Shown here: positions 13,988-16,726 of the stretch, piece after piece
How positions within the stretch are numbered: position 1 is the first letter of the stretch
Layout of the letters: each line of letters begins with the position of its first letter
Assembly (NCBI GenBank): GCA_947629295.1
Contig: CANRDH010000018.1
Location: forward strand, 1 to 16,726
Reading direction: 5' to 3'
Length of the DNA stretch: 16,726 bases
Source: an uncultured Clostridia bacterium
Lineage (GTDB): Bacteria > Bacillota > Clostridia > Oscillospirales > Acutalibacteraceae
The notes under the pieces: generated by a model
What the model was told of the DNA's origin: nothing
Database searches by the model: none
Seen by the model: the letters and a program-made list of their open reading frames with translations, nothing else
Made by a program: the position numbers and the translations under genes

Positions 13988-16603
13988 TTATTCCTCCGGT
14001 TCCGGTGTAGTTTGTTCGTCAACAGGGGGATTAGAAGAACCTATTTCCTCCGCTGTCAGTATTGTATCAAGCTCTCTCTTGGCATTATCAACATAACCGC
14101 TTATCTCATCAGTGCTTTCGGCGCTGTTGATAAGATTTTCGTATTTGTTAAGGATAGTATATATCTCCACCTGCTGATTCTGATAATATGAATTAATATC
14201 AAGATAATTATAAATAGCATTTATAGCGTTTCCTTTTTCTTCTTCAAGCTTCTCAGCATCATTATCAACTGAGGTTTCCTCACTTGGCTTTGAAGATTCG
14301 GGTTTGGAGGAGCTTGAGGGCTTGCTTGATTGCCCGGGTTTTTTTGAGGATTCGCCTGGGTTTGAAGTATTTGCTAATGGCTGCCCTGAAGATTCCGGCT
14401 TGGGTGTATTCGGTTCTGACGGTGAGCTTTCATTTTTGATTGTCTGATTTTTTGAGCTTTGAGAGTTTTTGGATTGCTCAGCAACTTCTTCGGAGGTTTT
14501 TATCTCGGAAATTTTTGATATACCTTCTTTCTTGAATTTTTCAACTGCTTCGATTGTCTTTGCGGATTCGATTTTATTGCCGTATTCCTTCAGCAGAGCC
14601 TCGACCTTGGTTCTTTCAGCCGGATAGTATTTGTTTCCGGCAATCGAGTCGTAAAGCGCGGATTTTGAGCTTACCTTTTTACTGCGCAGCTCCTGATTGG
14701 ATACCTCTTTATCCGAAGCTTCCTTTTGCGCTGAAATCTCGTCTTCCGTTTTTATCTTTGAAAATTCATTCAGAGCCTTGGCATACAGCTCGTTTATTTC
14801 CGTTCCGCTTGTAGCGTCGTTGATAAGCTTTGTATATTTTGTAACCAGCCCATCAATTTTCTTTTGTTCGGCGGTCCGGTATTTTCGGGAGGAAATGTAT
14901 TTGTTAATCTCTTTAAGAGCATTATTCTTGCCTGTTGTCAGAACCTTTGTAAGATTTTCATCGTCCTTTTCGGACCATTTTTTGTTTTTGCCGTCATACC
15001 AGTCGATTTTTTTATTGTTGAATGCATCCTGGAATGTTGTGACATCAGGCTTTGTTCCGCCTCGTACCCTATACCAGACATCGGGATACAGTGTATCGGG
15101 ATTTATATTAGCCTTTGACACATCGACCTTAGTGCTTTCTCCGTCACGTACCTTTCTTGCGACAACAACAAATCTGAATTCAGAGAAATCGTATGCGCAG
15201 GTTGATAGAGTAACCAGCGTATCGTTTTCGTTTACATCGACAGGGCAGTCATAGAGAGATCTTTCACGAACCTGATATACGAAATTAAGAAAATCGTAGT
15301 CATTATCAAATTCTCCCCTGAGATAATTAAAGAACTTACCGTGTTCTTCAAGCGTATTTGTTTTGAATATGGATATTATTTTCCACTGACTCTTTTCATA
15401 AATCGTGTTGAAAGTAAAAGTGGGTGTCTTTTTATAAAAATCAAAGTCCTCATAATTCAGCAGGTTTGCAAACATACGTCCGTCCTGCATATGGTGTCCG
15501 TGCAGAATATAGTTTTTTGCATCAAGACTGCTGCGGTAATCCATAAATATAGTACCGTAGGCATCATAATTTTTATAGAAATCCCTGTACAGGTAATACT
15601 CAGGATCCTCATCCTTCGGAGGCTTAACGACTACATAATCTATTCTTGTATTCGGTACGGTGATCCAGCCGAATGTATCCTTATTCTGCTTATAAAGCTC
15701 GCTGAAATCCACAAGCGTACCCTGTGAACCGTCAGTGGGTTTTTTGGTTATCTCATTTCCGTTTTCATCCGTTTCACTGCCGGACACAAGCATATTCCTT
15801 ATACTTCCCGTTGTGTTGTCGTTTATTGCGGGTCGTATAAGAAGTATATTTATAAGCATACTTGATGAAACGATAAAGGTAATGATTGCAACCATCAATA
15901 TTACCTTTCTTATAACATCAAACGGAGTGTCGCCCGAACACGGTATGATACGCCTCCAGAAAGCATTTTTACGCTTCGGATTCAGGGCGGCGCAGGATAC
16001 GCTGTACAGTATTGTATCAAAATCAAGTCCGGTAAATTCCTCCGTAGGAAGGAGTATTATAAGCATACCGTTATACTCTGCCGAATAAGCAAAAACGGTG
16101 TCGGAGGACTTGCTTTTCTCCGTTTTATCACCGGTATTGTTATCTGATGCTTTCGGTTGTTCCTCAGCAGCCTTGTCGGCTTCATCATCTGCTCCGTCGT
16201 CAATTTTCAGAGCCGAGGATGATTCGATTATAACTGTATCATCACCGATTCGGTTTTTGCTATGTGATTTTTTGTTTTCAGCCGTGCCTTCACCCGGTGC
16301 AGTTACAGGAGCTTCGATAGTTTTAATTCTTTCATTTATCCCAAGCTCCTCAAACAGCTTTTTGGCATCATCCTTATTATTGGTTTCCAATGCGTCGGCT
16401 ATAATAACAAGATCAATTTTATCTTCTCCGGACTTCGTTTCCTTGAGAGCCTCGCTGACACTTGATTTTGTCATACTTATCTCAGTCTTGTATATTATAT
16501 TTACGTCTATTTCCCCAAGAAGCTTTACTGTTCCCTCAAAAGCACTCTCGGCAGTTTTGGCGAAAGTCTTTCCGTCTCTTCTAAGATATAATTCAGCATT
16601 CAT
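13988..16603 (-). CDS. Class B-like sortase with cytoplasmic N-terminal domain and repeat-bearing C-terminal extension
   Basis: 871 residues, several times the usual sortase length. Residues 1-205 are a cytoplasmic domain with an acidic low-complexity insert (about 100-168) and a YNGMLIILLP segment (177-186). A membrane helix lies at about 231-257. The sortase domain (about 298-486) has FGWITVPNTRIDYVVV, ILHGHHMQDGRMF (366-378, catalytic His370), TLVTLSTCAYDFSEFRFVV (462-480, nucleophile Cys469, Arg477). It is complete, so transpeptidase or hydrolase activity is expected; the HGHHMQDGRMF form points to class B. The C-terminal ~385 residues hold three helical repeats (about 561-623, 649-705, 792-854) and a Ser/Pro/Lys linker (about 715-778). 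No protein with an obvious sorting signal is encoded in the window, so the substrate is unknown. GGGGAG lies 9 bases before the ATG. Confidence 0.9.
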   Translation of the reverse strand: MNAELYLRRDGKTFAKTAESAFEGTVKLLGEIDVNIIYKTEISMTKSSVSEALKETKSGEDKIDLVIIADALETNNKDDAKKLFEELGINERIKTIEAPVTAPGEGTAENKKSHSKNRIGDDTVIIESSSALKIDDGADDEADKAAEEQPKASDNNTGDKTEKSKSSDTVFAYSAEYNGMLIILLPTEEFTGLDFDTILYSVSCAALNPKRKNAFWRRIIPCSGDTPFDVIRKVILMVAIITFIVSSSMLINILLIRPAINDNTTGSIRNMLVSGSETDENGNEITKKPTDGSQGTLVDFSELYKQNKDTFGWITVPNTRIDYVVVKPPKDEDPEYYLYRDFYKNYDAYGTIFMDYRSSLDAKNYILHGHHMQDGRMFANLLNYEDFDFYKKTPTFTFNTIYEKSQWKIISIFKTNTLEEHGKFFNYLRGEFDNDYDFLNFVYQVRERSLYDCPVDVNENDTLVTLSTCAYDFSEFRFVVVARKVRDGESTKVDVSKANINPDTLYPDVWYRVRGGTKPDVTTFQDAFNNKKIDWYDGKNKKWSEKDDENLTKVLTTGKNNALKEINKYISSRKYRTAEQKKIDGLVTKYTKLINDATSGTEINELYAKALNEFSKIKTEDEISAQKEASDKEVSNQELRSKKVSSKSALYDSIAGNKYYPAERTKVEALLKEYGNKIESAKTIEAVEKFKKEGISKISEIKTSEEVAEQSKNSQSSKNQTIKNESSPSEPNTPKPESSGQPLANTSNPGESSKKPGQSSKPSSSSKPESSKPSEETSVDNDAEKLEEEKGNAINAIYNYLDINSYYQNQQVEIYTILNKYENLINSAESTDEISGYVDNAKRELDTILTAEEIGSSNPPVDEQTTPEPEE
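13993..13997 (-). promoter_or_regulatory. Ribosome binding site that sets a TTG start
   Basis: On the minus strand GGAGG is placed 8 bases before the TTG at 13984, within the last codons of the sortase gene. The nearby ATG at 13977 is out of frame with the 206-residue product, so TTG is the only well-placed start. Confidence 0.65.
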
Positions 16604-16630
16604 TAAAAATCACTCCCCGTATACGGAACA

Positions 16631-16726
16631 TCATATTTCGGTAATCCTCATATTTTCGACTGCCTCATCTATGAGCGTCTCGTAATCAATTTTCTCCTGC
16701 TGTGATATTACGTCTTTTAACACGGG
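16631..16726 (-). CDS. 3' end of an unknown gene running off the window
   Basis: The minus strand is open from the window edge for 31 codons up to a TGA at 16633-16631. The peptide begins PVLKDVISQQEKIDYETL and ends NMRITEI, with a normal amphipathic composition. The stop lies 27 bases before the sortase ATG, on the same strand and with no terminator between, so it is probably the upstream gene of the same operon. Too little is visible to name a family. Confidence 0.6.
   Translation of the reverse strand, partial: PVLKDVISQQEKIDYETLIDEAVENMRITEI

Noticed and set aside
14697..15254. 185-residue + strand open frame inside the sortase gene
   Set aside because: It is antisense to the sortase domain and extension, Ser/Phe-rich as expected for a shadow frame, and unrelated to any family I know.
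16098..16685. 195-residue + strand open frame at the right edge
   Set aside because: It is antisense to the sortase N-terminal domain, with Ser/Leu-rich shadow composition and no start signals.

Overview
The window is an AT-leaning stretch of bacterial chromosome from a low-GC Gram-positive organism, most likely a Clostridia member of the Oscillospiraceae/Ruminococcaceae type. The evidence is strong Shine-Dalgarno sites with frequent GTG and TTG starts, sigma-A-like promoters, a CDP-glycerol (teichoic-acid-type) transferase, a class B-like sortase, and secreted proteins with Ser/Lys/Pro/Glu-rich linkers. The taxon is inferred, not proven. I see no tRNA, rRNA, insertion sequence or CRISPR array. 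No gene-free stretch exceeds 300 bases; the longest is 1147-1380, which holds a terminator and a promoter.

Region A (1-6498, + strand) concerns cell-envelope polymers. The 3' part of a CDP-glycerol glycerophosphotransferase enters from the left edge and ends at a terminator. A new promoter then drives four genes: a membrane-bound O-acyltransferase (MBOAT), a membrane-anchored DHHW/AlgJ-like SGNH protein, an FkbH-type HAD protein and an acyl carrier protein. This set has the logic of the Dlt D-alanylation system (loading enzyme, carrier, MBOAT, extracytoplasmic SGNH partner), with the FkbH enzyme in place of the DltA adenylation enzyme. A plausible reading, by inference, is that a glyceryl group from 1,3-bisphosphoglycerate is loaded on the carrier and exported onto a surface glycopolymer.

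Region B (6522-7891, - strand) is a two-gene operon: a small DUF3343 putative sulfur/selenium carrier and a cysteine desulfurase-like PLP enzyme, overlapping by 4 bases.

Region C (7961-13356, + strand) starts with a singly transcribed zinc-ribbon membrane protein. A four-gene run of poorly known envelope genes follows: a DUF3592-like membrane protein with an acidic tail, an acidic protein with 25-residue tandem repeats that resemble that tail, a membrane-anchored transglutaminase-like protein, and a second DUF3592-like protein. A long two-way terminator closes the region.

Region D (13364-16726, - strand) contains the end of an unknown gene, an 871-residue class B-like sortase, and a 206-residue tail-anchored protein. 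The sortase has a cytoplasmic N-terminal domain and a C-terminal extension with three helical repeats. The N-terminal domain of the sortase and the small protein look like diverged copies of one module (both begin MN-x-E, then R-x-G-K-T), perhaps a degenerate CinA/MoaB-like fold. This paired architecture and the FkbH/MBOAT system are the two most interesting items.
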